64,000 nt of DNA from Mycobacterium spongiae (GTDB lineage Bacteria; Actinomycetota; Actinomycetes; Mycobacteriales; Mycobacteriaceae), in assembly GCF_018278905.1 (NCBI RefSeq), contig NZ_CP046600.1, forward strand, positions 4,650,001 through 4,714,000, written 5' to 3'. Position numbers and translations under genes: made by a program. Shown here piece by piece: positions 48,001-56,255 of this stretch. A model generated the notes under the pieces. The model saw only the letters and a list, made by a program, of their open reading frames with translations. It was not told where the DNA came from and made no database searches. How positions within the stretch are numbered: the stretch's first letter is position 1; every line of letters begins with the position of its first letter.

Positions 48001-50357
48001 CCGAGGTTGACGTTGCCGACGTTGGCCCACCCGAGGTTGGCGATCAGGGTCTGGTTGAGCGCGGTGCCCGCCGACGACACCCCCGACAACTGCTCGCCGA
48101 GATTGCCCACACCCGACACCACCGCCGGCGTCACCAGACCCAGCGCGCTGGTGTTGTACAGCCCCGACAATCCCGCACCCACATTCAGCGCACCGGAACC
48201 CAACGCGCCGATGTTCAGCACACCCGAACCCGCCCCCGCCAACGCACTGGGTGCGACGTTCCACCACCCCGAGCCGCCGGAACCGAAGTTGCCGAAACCC
48301 GACGTCCCGCCGGCACCAGTGTTGAAGAAACCCGACGACGGAGCGGTGGTCGTGTTCCCCACGCCTGGACCCGCCGCCGGAATGTTGAGGCCCTGAATCG
48401 GGATGGGACCGATATTCACCCCGGCCCCGACGTCAATGGGGATGCGGTCAATCGTGATCGCCGGGGTGCGAAAACCATCAATGCGGCCGTCGATGTCGAT
48501 CGTCAACGGCAACGGCTGCGCCGGAAGACTAAAACCCGGAATCGTGAAACCCGGAGTCCCGATCGACACACCGGCCAGCAACGCCAACGGACTATCGGGA
48601 ACACTCAAGCCCTCCGGGAAGACCGTGATAGCGGGGCTGGCCCAGGAAAGAGTTAGGGGGAATTGCCGAATAGTGGTGTCAACCGTAATGGGGCCGACAT
48701 CGACGCCGAAAACTCCGTTTCGAGGAATATCGATCTTGCCCAGTCCCAAAGGCCCGACAGATGGAAAATAATTGAAATCTTGTTCGGGAAACAGGGTGAT
48801 GGGTGAGATGGTCAGGGGACCGATATTGATCGATATGCCCGGACCCCCACCGAACCCGGGAATCACGATGTCCGGAACGACCAGCGGACCGAAGTTGATG
48901 GTCTGGTGAATATTGATCGGGATGTCGGGGAGGATCTGGATCGGCTCGAGGGTGATGGGGCCGATGCCGCTGTCGAGGCCAAAGCCGATGGGGATCTGGG
49001 GAATGGAGACGGTTCCGTCCACCGCGCCGAAGAGCCCCTGGTTATCACCCACCCAGAACGCGCCGTTGTTGAAGTTGCCCGCGATGAAGGCGCCGGTGTT
49101 GACATGACCGGAGTTCGCCAGGCCCGTGTTGATGCTGCCGGTGTTCAGCCAGCCGGTGTTGATGCTGCCCGGATTGACATCACCGGTGTTGGTGTCACCG
49201 GCGTTGAAGCTCCCCGTGTTGTAATGACCCGTATTGGCGATGCCGGTGTTGAAATTCCCGGCGTTGAACAGTCCCGTGCTGGCCATCCCGGAGTTCCCGA
49301 TACCGGTGTTGTAGGCCCCCGAGTTCCCGATACCGAAGTTCCCGGTGCCGGTGTTGAAGAACCCGACATTGCCGGTGCCGGAGTTGAACAACCCGAGATT
49401 GCCGGTCCCGGAGTTCCAGCCCCCGAACCCGGTTAAATTGTCGCCGACCAAGCCGATCCCGGTGTTGTTGTTCCCGGTGTTGGCCAACCCGATGTTGCCT
49501 ACACCCAGGTTTCCGAAACCAACGTTGCTGCTGCCGGCGTTGCCCCACCCAACATTGCCGATACCCGGGACCAAGCCCAAAGCAGAATTACCGAACCCGA
49601 CGTTCCCGGAGCCGATATTGCCGAACCCGACGTTACCGCGACCGACGTTGGCTGCGCCCCAATTCTGGCCACCGATATTTGCCCCGCCGAGGTTGAGCTC
49701 CCCGACGTTACCCACGCCGATGTTGTAATTGCCCACGTTCGCCGCACCCGCATTCAGCGTCAGCACACTGCCGGGATTGGCGACCAGAGCCGCGGCGAAG
49801 GTGCTGACACCTGCCAGAGGAGCCAACCCCCGCAGCGCCTGAGCTGGCGCGCCAAACACCGGCAACGCCGACATCGCGGCCGAGGCGCCCGTGTGATAGC
49901 CGACCAGCGCCGCCACATCCTGCGCCCACATCAGCTCGTAGTCGGCCTCCGCGGCCGCGATCAACGCCGTGTTCTGCCCGAACAGGTTCGACAGCGCCAG
50001 CGCTCGCATCATCGCGCGGTTGGCCGCGATCACCACCGGATCCACCGTGGCCGCCAACGCCGCCTCAAACGCCCCCGCAACTACCCGCGCCTGCCCCGCC
50101 GCCTCCTGCGCCTGGGCCGCAGTGACACTCAGCCACCCCGCATACGGGGCCGCCGTGCCAGCCATCGCTGCCGCCGCCGCGCCGTGCCAGGAATCGTCCA
50201 CCAACCCTGTGGTGACCGACCCGAACGCAACTGCCGCCGACCCCAACTCGACAGCCAGTCCCTCCCACGCCGCTGCCGCCGCCAACAACGGCCCCGGCCC
50301 CGGCCCGCCATACATCAATGCGGAATTGATTTCCGGCGCCAATACCGGAAAGTCCAT
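39099..50357 (-). CDS. Giant PPE-MPTR protein (3752 aa)
   Basis: PPE-family surface or secreted protein of the major polymorphic tandem repeat class. Residues 1-180 form the PPE domain, with WxG at Trp57-Gly59 (DDSWHG). The eponymous motif reads APE at 7-9 in place of PPE. The rest is six supermodules of about 1.7-1.85 kb. Each combines pentapeptide repeats (NxGxGNxG, as in FNTGxxNTG) with a beta-rich hydrophobic segment (IPxIxIPxI type). Each supermodule has a SGFFN(S/T)G block, for example near 39350, 41140, 42940, 44830, 46560 and 48320. Such proteins are usually exported by ESX-5; function is largely unknown. The stop is TGA at 39099. No PE partner is adjacent. It is a colinear paralogue of the gene starting at 57513. 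Confidence 0.93.
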   Translation of the reverse strand: MDFPVLAPEINSALMYGGPGPGPLLAAAAAWEGLAVELGSAAVAFGSVTTGLVDDSWHGAAAAAMAGTAAPYAGWLSVTAAQAQEAAGQARVVAGAFEAALAATVDPVVIAANRAMMRALALSNLFGQNTALIAAAEADYELMWAQDVAALVGYHTGASAAMSALPVFGAPAQALRGLAPLAGVSTFAAALVANPGSVLTLNAGAANVGNYNIGVGNVGELNLGGANIGGQNWGAANVGRGNVGFGNIGSGNVGFGNSALGLVPGIGNVGWGNAGSSNVGFGNLGVGNIGLANTGNNNTGIGLVGDNLTGFGGWNSGTGNLGLFNSGTGNVGFFNTGTGNFGIGNSGAYNTGIGNSGMASTGLFNAGNFNTGIANTGHYNTGSFNAGDTNTGDVNPGSINTGWLNTGSINTGLANSGHVNTGAFIAGNFNNGAFWVGDNQGLFGAVDGTVSIPQIPIGFGLDSGIGPITLEPIQILPDIPINIHQTINFGPLVVPDIVIPGFGGGPGISINIGPLTISPITLFPEQDFNYFPSVGPLGLGKIDIPRNGVFGVDVGPITVDTTIRQFPLTLSWASPAITVFPEGLSVPDSPLALLAGVSIGTPGFTIPGFSLPAQPLPLTIDIDGRIDGFRTPAITIDRIPIDVGAGVNIGPIPIQGLNIPAAGPGVGNTTTAPSSGFFNTGAGGTSGFGNFGSGGSGWWNVAPSALAGAGSGVLNIGALGSGALNVGAGLSGLYNTSALGLVTPAVVSGVGNLGEQLSGVSSAGTALNQTLIANLGWANVGNVNLGLGNVGDVNLGGANLGDFNVGLGNLGDGNVGFGNLGQGNVGLGNSGPGPGLAGVGNIGWGNAGSDNYGFANLGVGNIGLANTGTNNMGIGLVGDNLSGFGGWNSGVGNVGLFNSGTGNIGFFNSGTGNFGIGNSGDFNTGIGNTGIASTGVFNSGNFNTGVANPGHYNTGSFNAGDTNTGDFNPGGLNTGWFNTGQANTGLANSGAVGTGAFLSGNYSNGLLWRGDYQGLVGAHLVPTISEFPITTHVGAGLGPVYAAPVPIPALHFDITSASVGLGPFTIPEITVPAIPVHVIGSVGLGENAISAAPILDLGSRFKLFTQFGPISFNTPVALVEQLTLPPIQTGRIHVDGPRLEGPFNQQMVLSSTLDLNPWIAFPDGFTIPAQTPVSLGMSGGNDAFTFFPGGLTFPQASAGITNLSGGLDAFTLLPNGFTIDTVPATVDGIATIGPIKLPIIDVPAVPGFGNATAVPSSGFFNAGDGGGSGVGNVGAGVSGLWNQALDAVAGAGSGVFNVGALGSGVLNVGSGVSGLYNTSTLGAGTPAVLSGVGSIGEQLSGLFAAGTALNQGSSIVNLGLAEVGSFNLGWGNVGELNVGGANLGGHNLGLGNIGDANLGFANIGSGNIGFGNSGPGSGPGAGLAGVGNIGFGNAGSDNYGFANLGLGNIGLANAGTGNIGIGLVGDNRVGFGGWNSGSGNVGLFNSGDGNVGFFNTGTGNFGIANSGSYNTGIGNSGIASTGLFNAGNFNTGVANPGHYNTGSFNAGDTNTGDVNPGSLNTGWFNTGHANTGVLNTGTLGTGAFLSGNASNGILWRGDYAGLFGLSLGISIPEFPIQITVTGGLPPIVIPDIELLPPLHLGIGGAANYGFAVPDIPIPAIHFGIDGAANVGFTAPATTLTSALSAPATGSELHAFPITLTNIFANKFPYRVDVGIGSLTGEVGAIRIDPITILPDTTVPLDFNIAPIALNAISIRASIPIEIPPVDIPASLIEGISMSEVIPIDVSVDIPAVTIPGITIDPFPLDFDILTSAGPLDISILDIAPTPGLGNSTELASSGFFNSGGGGGSGLGNVGAGVSGWLNQAAEGSVLGALSGLGNAGTLASGLLNSGTGLSGLFNVSTLDVGTPALISGLGNLGDRLSGLSLDGLSAMLDSGSGDSGGGGAGEPSLIDVALAELGYLNIQNLFDLGNVGGVNLGFGNVGESNLGGGNVGVGNFGGGNFGVQNLGLGNLGDSNVGFGNIGEFNFGFANAGPGLTAGFNNIGVGNAGYYNIGFANAGAYNIGFANTGNGNVGIGLVGDGLVGFGGWNSGAGNVGLFNSGTGNIGFFNTGTGNFGIGNSGDYNTGVGNAGMASTGLFNAGGFNTGVANPGDHNTGSFNVGSFNTGDFNPGDVNTGWFNVGDTNTGILNTGDVNTGAFNSGNFNNGALWTGDFHGVPGFSYTIEIDGSTVVDFTETVNFGPIVIDQIDIPGMSFGLNELIEIAPLAIPQIDVPGIPVDIHESMVIDPIVLFAGIDIPAQEITVPLDSPGTTESSSFTLPLIRLTALGFDWVLGTSASTGFSLPFFEVTEPTKGFTIISGPSKPSTGNMVISLPRIIIPEIATSSIPLNIDVSGGLPAFTLFPGGLSIPENPIPLTIDASGGLDPITILPGGLTIDPLPLNAALNITMPDISIPLIDIPASPGFGNTTPTPSSGFFNSGTGGTSGFGNFGAGSSGWWNQAHDAVVGASSGVLNVGTLGSGVLNVGSGVSGLYNTSTLPLGTPALLSGLGNVGQQLSGLSVAGTALNQAVIVNLGLGNVGAFNLGLGNVGDFNSGAANLGGHNLGLGNIGDANLGFANIGSGNIGFGNSGLGSGLGAGLAGVGNIGFGNAGSDNYGLANLGVGNIGFGNTGNNNVGIGLVGDNQVGFGGWNSGSGNVGLFNSGDGNVGFFNTGTGNFGIGNSGDYNTGIGNSGVASTGLFNAGNFNTGVANPGHYNTGSFNAGDTNTGDVNPGSLNTGWFNTGHVNTGIANSGNLGTGAFMSGNASNGILWRGDYQGLFGLSYQLDVPRIPILDMHGTANFGPVVIPPIPIPEVNGHLGGNIAMGSFTIPQIDIPELKPDITGSVNIGQIAVPSVTIPSINHFGVVLDYAASLGSETQLEPFILWNSGNFLTGTNWVALGRNFPIPIVDTFPGGNVISGSPTPAQTGPMHAEINVLAHAFNTPGLNIHPTSLRFGVPGSIDPITIFPGGLTFPANSLLNLDVTAFGGGVDIPAIVFPEIPANVDGTVFVIGSNVGLIDIPATPGIGNTTTAPSSGFFNSGAGGGSGFANFGANMSGWWNQAHDALVGAGSGFLNVGSLGSGVANLGSGLSGFFNTSTVAPGTPAVVSGINVVGDHLAGLSAVGTALNQTLIVNPGLANIGNNDFGFGNVGNLNLGAGNIGDHNVGLGNLGDGNVGFGNIGDGNFGLGNSGLAASLAGVGNIGLGNAGSNNHGFANLGVGNIGFANTGNNNVGIGLVGDNQVGFGGWNSGSGNVGLFNSGTGNVGFFNTGTGNFGVFNSGSYNTGIGNSGIASTGLFNSGDFNTGVANPGSYNTGSFNVGDTNTGDFNPGSLNTGWFNTGHANTGAANSGDVNTGAFIAGNYSNGTLWRGNFQGLAGFELAYTIPQFPVVGADVTGGLGPTTVLPTIHIPAIPLGFTALGDIGPITIPDIPLPSIHLDLAPTVDVGTLTIDPITLVTPRLDVNVAVADVNVKSGSSSSLWVKVDIPGLAILPFPLSLGTFPVSLGSSGGELSVLQGFEIAPIIFSTTVLSFPGFTIPTGPIHLGLPVSLTLAGSTIPVGGSLIPQLPLGLGLAGGTPAFDLPSAVIDRIPLNVNANSSIGAIGIPIAGFGGTPGFGNDTSAPSSGFFNTGGGGGSGFYNVGSEMSGWLNAIADPTLGSASGFANFGTELSGILNRGAGLSGVYNIGTLGPITEAFTSGLGNIGERLSGLLTTGTGP

Positions 50358-51139
50358 CGTCCCAGGCCCCTCTCAGCCGATCGACACCACAAGCGGTCCT
50401 GGACTAACCCCGTCGATACAGCCCGAATAACCGTCAGTTCCTCGTTGCTGAGCTACTCCATATGCGCGCTTCAGGACGCGTCATCAGAATATACAGCGAA
50501 CACCGCTAGCTCACTGAAGTTTGGAAATAGTTTTTCTGGCAAGCAATTGGTCGCCGCACCACCCCGACCGGGTTGCCGGTATCGATGTTTGCTGAAAGCG
50601 CGACCATTCCGCCCTGACGAAACCCGCGTTGAACAAGCCCGCACCCACCATCGACCGCGGCAACGCCGGTGTGCGCCCTGCGCTGACTCGCAAGCCACTC
50701 AGGCGCGCGGCCACGCTCGCGGGCCAACACGACCGATCCGAGCCTCGCCGGCCCGAGCTGCCCAAACTCAAGCGCGCTGCAGTCAGCGATCCCGACCGCA
50801 CCATCACCGACCGCACCAATTTCAGCGCTCACGGCCCCGCCGGCACGGGCGACCGACGCAGGTTGCCGCACCCGACGACACGAAGTGGGCGCAATCTCCG
50901 AACCATGTCGGACACGCCGAGGTCCAACAACCCCGCCCACCGCAAACCCTTCGCTAAACCACGAGCCGGCCACAGGTTGAGCGGGTTTGAGTCGCATTGG
51001 CGCCAACGTTGACGCAGCCCAAAATGCACGGCGTTATGCGGCGTTGGCGCCTCACCGCGGAGCCGCTATCGCCGGGATTGCCACCGTGGGAAGAATCGTC
51101 AACTTTCACGCCACCCCGGACTCACGCGGGCGAAACCGA
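50358..51139. other. Non-coding gap between the PPE and PE_PGRS genes
   Basis: This 782-bp stretch lies upstream of the giant PPE gene and downstream of the PE_PGRS gene. Several frames of 100-170 codons are open on both strands, but none shows a signal peptide, a recognisable motif or a convincing ribosome site. The PPE promoter should lie near 50360-50560, where the sequence is less GC-rich. I see no gene in it. Confidence 0.6.
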
Positions 51140-54100
51140 TCAGGGTGCGCCGGTCCCGCCCTGCCCGCCGGTCCCGCCGGTCCCGCCCGTCCCGGCGATC
51201 GTTCCATTGCGCGATCCGCCGATGTCGCCGGGGCCGCCGGGGCCACCCGGGTTCGTGCTGCCGGTGCCGCCGACGCCGCCGTCACCGCCCTTGCCGCCAT
51301 TGCCACCGAAACCGCTGTTGATGCCGCCGGCGCCATTGCCTCCCGTGCCGCCAGTACCACCGACACCGCCCATGCCGCCGGTGCCGGTGCCACTCTGACC
51401 GCCCATGCCGCCGTCGCCGCCGGTGGCGCCGTTGCCGCCGTTGCCACCGGACGAGCCGACGCGCGCGCCGTCGCCGCCATTGCCGCCGGAACCGCCGGAA
51501 CCGCCGGAACCGCCGGTGCCGGTGCCAGTGCTTCCGCCGGGGCCACCCTTGCCGCCGGAGCCGCCGGGTCCACCGTTCTGGCTCGTACCAACCCTGCCGG
51601 GGGCGCCGTCGGAACCGTCGCCGCCGGCACCGCCGTCGCCGCCGGCACCGGTGCCGCTGGCACCGCCGGCACCGCCGGCACCGCCGCGGCTACCGGCACC
51701 GGGCGGGCCACCAGCGATGGCGGCGGCGCCGCCGCGACCACCGGCACCGCCGGCACCGCCGTCGCCGCTGGTACTGGCGCCGCCGGCTCCACCCGTGCCG
51801 CCGACGCCGGCGCCGGCGCCGGTCACGCTGGTGCCGCCGATGCCGCCCACTCCACCGATGCCGCCGTTGCCGCTGATGCTGGTGCCGCCGATGCCGCCGG
51901 CTCCACCAATGCCGCCCACGAGGCCCAAGCTGCCGTCGCCGCCGCGGCCGCCGGCACCCCCGGCTCCGCCGGTGCCGGTGCCGCTGTCGCCACCGGCGCC
52001 GCCGGCTCCGCCCATGCCAGCCGGGATGTTGGGGCCTGACAAATCGCGGACGGCGCTGCCGCCGTTGCCGCCGCGGCCGCCGTTGCCGCCGTCACCCGCC
52101 AGCCCGCCGCTACCGCCGGCCCCGCCGGTGCCCCCTTCGCCACCGTCGAAACCCCAGCCACCGTCGCCGCCTGAGCCACCCTTGGAGGTGGCCCCGGTCG
52201 CGCCCGCTTGACCCGCGGTGGACCCGGCCCCGCCGACCCCACCCGCGCCGCCGTCACCGGAGCGGCCGCCACTGCCCCCGTTGCCGCCGTCATTGCCGTT
52301 TCCGGTGGCATCGGCACCGCGCCCACCATTACCGGGGGTGCCACCGTCACCGCCGGCACCACCGTCACCGCCAACACCATCGACGCCGGCCACCGCGGTC
52401 CCCCCGGCTCCACCCGCGCCACCAGCTCCACCGTTCCCGCCGCGACCGCCGTCCTGACCATTGGCACCGGGGTCAGTCGCGGTCGCCCCGTTGGCTCCGT
52501 CGCCACCGTGGCCGCCGCGCCCGCCAGTGCCGCCTGCCCCGCCGTTACCGCCTTGGCTACCGCCGGCTCCCCCGGTTCCGCCAGCACCACCGTTGCCGGC
52601 CTGCTGTCCCACGTCACCCGGGTCCATCGCGTTCACCCCGCCACCGCCATTGCCCCCACGGCCACCGGTGCCGCCGTCACCGAGCAGCCCGCCAGCACCG
52701 CCTTCACCGCCGGTTCCGCCGGAGCCGCCAGCAACGCCGGCGAAGCCGGCCGAACCCCAGCCACCGTCGCCGCCTGTACCACCCTTGGAGGTGGCCCCGG
52801 TCGCGCCCGCTTGACCCGCGGTGGACCCGGCCCCGCCGACCCCACCCGCGCCGCCGTCACCGGAGCGGCCGCCACTGCCCCCGTTGCCGCCGTCATTGCC
52901 GTTTCCGGTGGCATCGGCACCGCGCCCACCATTACCGGGGGTGCCACCGTCACCGCCGGCACCACCGTCACCGCCAACACCATCGACGCCGGCCACCGCG
53001 GTCCCCCCGGCTCCACCCGCGCCACCAGCTCCACCGTTCCCGCCGCGACCGCCGTCCTGACCATTGGCACCGGGGTCAGTCGCGGTCGCCCCGTTGGCTC
53101 CGTCGCCACCGTGGCCGCCGCGCCCGCCAGTGCCGCCTGCCCCGCCGTTACCGCCTTGGCTACCGCCGGCTCCCCCGGTTCCGCCAGCACCACCGTTGCC
53201 GGCCTGCTGTCCCACGTCACCCGGGTCCATCGCGTTCACCCCGCCACCGCCATTGCCCCCACGGCCACCGGTGCCGCCGTCACCGAGCAGCCCGCCAGCA
53301 CCGCCTTCACCGCCGGTTCCGCCGGAGCCGCCAGCAACGCCGGCGAAGCCGGCCGAACCCCAGCCACCGTCGCCGCCTGTACCACCCTTGGAGGTGGCCC
53401 CGGTCGCGCCCGCTTGACCCGCGGTGGACCCGGCCCCGCCGACCCCACCCGCGCCGCCGTCACCGGAGCGGCCGCCACTGCCCCCGTTGCCGCCGTCATT
53501 GCCGTTTCCGGTGGCATCGGCACCGCGCCCACCATTACCGGGGGTGCCACCGTCACCGCCGGCACCACCGTCACCGCCAACACCATCGACGCCGGCCACC
53601 GCGGTCCCCCCGGCTCCACCCGCGCCACCAGCTCCACCGTTCCCGCCGCGACCGCCGTCCTGACCATTGGCACCGGGGTCAGTCGCGGTCGCCCCGTTGG
53701 CTCCGTCGCCACCGTGGCCGCCGCGCCCGCCAGTGCCGCCTGCCCCGCCGTTACCGCCTTGGATACCGCCGGCTCCCCCGGTTCCGCCAGCACCACCGTT
53801 GCCGGCCTGCTGTCCCACGTCACCCGGGTCCATCGCGTTCACCCCGCCACCGCCATTGCCCCCACGGCCACCGGTGCCGCCGTCACCGAGCAGCCCGCCA
53901 GCACCGCCTTCACCGCCGGTTCCGCCGGAGCCGCCAGCAACGCCGGCGAAGCCGGCCGAACCCCAGCCACCGTCGCCGCCTGTACCACCCTTGGAGGTGG
54001 CCCCGGTCGCGCCCGCTTGACCCGCGGTGGACCCGGCCCCGCCGACCCCACCCGCGCCGCCGTCACCGGAGCGGCCGCCACTGCCCCCGTTGCCGCCGTC

Positions 54101-55192
54101 ATTGCCGTTTCCGGTGGCATCGGCACCGCGCCCACCATTACCGGGGGTGCCACCGTCACCGCCGGCACCACCGTCACCGCCAACACCATCGACGCCGTCA
54201 GCACCGAAGAAGAACCCGCCCTTGCCGCTGGCCCCGGCGTTGCCGCCGCCGCCGCCCTGGCCACCGGCACCGCCGTGACCGCCGTGCTGACCATTGGTGC
54301 CCGGGTCCATCGCGGCGGCGCCGGCGGCGCCTGCCCCGCCGGCACCACCGGCCCCGCCGGCCCCTCCCATACCGCCGGCTCCGCCGTTGCCGAACAACAA
54401 CCCGCCGTTACCGGCGACTCCACCTTGCCCGCCGGTACCGCCGCTACCACCGAGACCGCCGTCCGGCGCACTCATGGTGCCCGCGGTGCCGAGGGTGCCG
54501 GCGGCGCCTGCCCCGCCGGCACCGCCGGCACCACCGTTGCCGAACAACAATGCGCTGCCGCCGACACCGCCGGCCCCACCTCCGACCCCGCCGGTGCCGC
54601 CGGCCCCGCCGTGGCCGAACAACAACCCCCCGGTACGACCTATCCCGCCGGCCGCACCGGCCCCGCCCATCCCCCCGGAACCACCGTTGCCAATCAGCCC
54701 CGCGGCGCCACCGGCCCCACCGGCCTGGCCCGGCGCACCCGACCCGCCGGCCCCGCCGCTACCCCACAGAATCCCGCCATCGCCGCCCCTAGCCCCGGTT
54801 CCTGGCGCCGCGTTGGCGCCGTCGCCGATCAACGGGCGCCCGAACAGCACCTGGGTGGGTGCATTGATCACACCCAGAACCTCGCGCTCAAGGGCCTGCA
54901 GCGGCGAGGCATTGGCCGCCTCAGCGGCCGCATACGCACCCCCCGCACTGGTCAATGCCTGCACGAACTGGGCATGAAAGGCCGCTGTCTGCGCGCCGAG
55001 CGCCTGATAATCGCGGCCAAAACCAGAAAACAACGCCGCGATAGCCGCCGACACCTCATCCGCGCCGGCGGCCAAGACCGCCGTGGTCGGCACGGCGGCT
55101 GCCGCATTGGCCGCCCCCAGCGCCGAACCGATGCTTTGCACTTCGGCGGCGGCCGATACCACGATTTCCGGTGTTGCACTGAGATACGACAT
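51140..55192 (-). CDS. PE_PGRS family protein (1350 aa)
   Basis: Residues 1-95 are the PE domain, starting [25 protein letters not shown] with Pro8-Glu9 and the helical A-rich run. The linker contains the conserved [14 protein letters not shown] near 130. The rest is the glycine-rich PGRS region (GGAGG, GGNGG units), with a 603-bp tandem array in the middle. It ends [12 protein letters not shown] without a separate C-terminal domain. I chose the ATG at 55192, with GGAG upstream, because it gives the family N-terminus; the frame is open to 55249. PE_PGRS proteins are ESX-5-exported and cell-surface associated. Direction is the same as the giant PPE gene. Confidence 0.93.
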   Translation of the reverse strand: MSYLSATPEIVVSAAAEVQSIGSALGAANAAAAVPTTAVLAAGADEVSAAIAALFSGFGRDYQALGAQTAAFHAQFVQALTSAGGAYAAAEAANASPLQALEREVLGVINAPTQVLFGRPLIGDGANAAPGTGARGGDGGILWGSGGAGGSGAPGQAGGAGGAAGLIGNGGSGGMGGAGAAGGIGRTGGLLFGHGGAGGTGGVGGGAGGVGGSALLFGNGGAGGAGGAGAAGTLGTAGTMSAPDGGLGGSGGTGGQGGVAGNGGLLFGNGGAGGMGGAGGAGGAGGAGAAGAAAMDPGTNGQHGGHGGAGGQGGGGGNAGASGKGGFFFGADGVDGVGGDGGAGGDGGTPGNGGRGADATGNGNDGGNGGSGGRSGDGGAGGVGGAGSTAGQAGATGATSKGGTGGDGGWGSAGFAGVAGGSGGTGGEGGAGGLLGDGGTGGRGGNGGGGVNAMDPGDVGQQAGNGGAGGTGGAGGIQGGNGGAGGTGGRGGHGGDGANGATATDPGANGQDGGRGGNGGAGGAGGAGGTAVAGVDGVGGDGGAGGDGGTPGNGGRGADATGNGNDGGNGGSGGRSGDGGAGGVGGAGSTAGQAGATGATSKGGTGGDGGWGSAGFAGVAGGSGGTGGEGGAGGLLGDGGTGGRGGNGGGGVNAMDPGDVGQQAGNGGAGGTGGAGGSQGGNGGAGGTGGRGGHGGDGANGATATDPGANGQDGGRGGNGGAGGAGGAGGTAVAGVDGVGGDGGAGGDGGTPGNGGRGADATGNGNDGGNGGSGGRSGDGGAGGVGGAGSTAGQAGATGATSKGGTGGDGGWGSAGFAGVAGGSGGTGGEGGAGGLLGDGGTGGRGGNGGGGVNAMDPGDVGQQAGNGGAGGTGGAGGSQGGNGGAGGTGGRGGHGGDGANGATATDPGANGQDGGRGGNGGAGGAGGAGGTAVAGVDGVGGDGGAGGDGGTPGNGGRGADATGNGNDGGNGGSGGRSGDGGAGGVGGAGSTAGQAGATGATSKGGSGGDGGWGFDGGEGGTGGAGGSGGLAGDGGNGGRGGNGGSAVRDLSGPNIPAGMGGAGGAGGDSGTGTGGAGGAGGRGGDGSLGLVGGIGGAGGIGGTSISGNGGIGGVGGIGGTSVTGAGAGVGGTGGAGGASTSGDGGAGGAGGRGGAAAIAGGPPGAGSRGGAGGAGGASGTGAGGDGGAGGDGSDGAPGRVGTSQNGGPGGSGGKGGPGGSTGTGTGGSGGSGGSGGNGGDGARVGSSGGNGGNGATGGDGGMGGQSGTGTGGMGGVGGTGGTGGNGAGGINSGFGGNGGKGGDGGVGGTGSTNPGGPGGPGDIGGSRNGTIAGTGGTGGTGGQGGTGAP
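52176..54197 (-). repeat. 603-bp tandem repeat array in the PE_PGRS gene (about 3.35 copies)
   Basis: Identical blocks recur with a period of exactly 603 bp: CCACCCTTGGAGG begins at 52176, 52779, 53382 and 53985, and the last copy stops matching after about 54197. Each copy encodes 201 residues. By eye the copies differ in almost nothing; one visible change is GGCTACC to GGATACC near 53761, a Ser to Ile codon. Confidence 0.93.
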
Positions 55193-56255
55193 CGCCGCTC
55201 CGATCAGGTCATCGATGAAATATGCGCTGTGCGCCAGAATTGGTGCCAAATATTAGCGCGGCGCCGACCCGCAATTCCGCGATTCGGTGAGATTATGCTC
55301 TCGGCCGTTGCCTCAAATGGATATGCCCGCAAAATTGGTTCGGAAGGCGTGCATTCAGATGCCATTGGCGGATACCGGGTAGTGCCATCGGGTTCGCGAA
55401 AAAGGTCATCAGCATCACCCAGGCCGGACGGTGCGAGATCGCTCCGACCCGCTGGCCACCCCAGAAGAGGAACCACCGGGCCGCCATCGAGTCGAAGGTG
55501 AACCACCTGGTGAACGTGCGAGCCAGGCGAATCGCTCTGCTGGGTGTTGTGTTGGCGCTCAACCACCGACCAATACTCTCGAATAATAAAGGTGCAGAAG
55601 CGATTTCGTGGGTATCCTGAATCTTGCGCGGCGGGTGCGGCAGTGGCGGGAGTGTGGCCGAGGGGACTTTCCCATGAATCGAGTCCCTACCTTCGCGCGT
55701 CAGCGCATGGCGACACCGCGATTCGAACCCCGTGGCCGCCCGCGAGCTCCTCGGCGTGTCGAACATGCGATCCAGGACCCTGGTCCCTGCCCAAAGACTA
55801 TTCCTAGGCTTTGGCAACATTTGGTGGTAATTACCGCCCGAATGCGTTAGCGAAGACCCGCCAGCCAGGATTCGCGACACGATCATTTCGCGGGCATTCA
55901 TAATCGAGGCAACGAGCTAAATGCCGGGCATTCTTAGTGATGCAACCCGGTGTTGCAGGCAGATACACTGACCGGTTTACACCGCCGCGCCAACAAAACA
56001 CCCGCCGACAAGCCAAATTAGTTGCCCCGAACCACTGAGCCAGCGCGTGGCCGTGGCCCAAGTTCCGCAGCAACGCTACGCCACGTGCAATGACCCAAGC
56101 CCCATCGAGACATCACCTACCAAGTACTCCAACGCACCCGACTGGTGTCGATAGCCCCCGGGACCATAACCAGCCACAACGACACAGCGAGAAGACCGCC
56201 AACGCAACAGGACAAGCGGCCGATCCTCAGCACAGACGAGACCAGCTGGCTCTTG
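55193..56255. other. Non-coding gap between the PE_PGRS gene and the transposase remnant
   Basis: This 1063-bp stretch is lower in GC than its neighbours, and no gene could be supported. A minus-strand frame of about 200 codons (55293-55901) shows no motif or ribosome site. The 5' end (55193-55260) must hold the PE_PGRS leader. Irregular base composition and broken frames suggest decayed or foreign DNA brought in around the insertion sequence. Confidence 0.5.

Noticed and set aside
39100..49760. Regular short repeats that could suggest a CRISPR array
   Set aside because: They are contiguous coding repeats (pentapeptide MPTR) in one intact frame, without unique spacers of constant size or cas genes.
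50506..51006. A 166-codon minus-strand frame between the PPE and PE_PGRS genes
   Set aside because: No ribosome site, motif or domain was recognised, and overlapping frames on both strands are equally open.
52208..55501. A 1097-codon plus-strand open frame rich in Ala, Thr and Pro
   Set aside because: It is the antisense shadow of the PE_PGRS repeats; the minus strand has the PE domain, linker and ribosome site, and GC-rich GGC repeats leave all frames open.
55670..55760. tRNA-like string (GGTTCGAATC on the minus strand, with CGACAC/GTGTCG ends followed by CCA)
   Set aside because: The T stem does not pair, the enclosed length is only about 50 bases and no anticodon or D arm can be drawn.
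55293..55901. A 202-codon minus-strand frame upstream of the PE_PGRS gene
   Set aside because: Composition is irregular, there is no ribosome site and no recognisable domain; it is probably decayed DNA.
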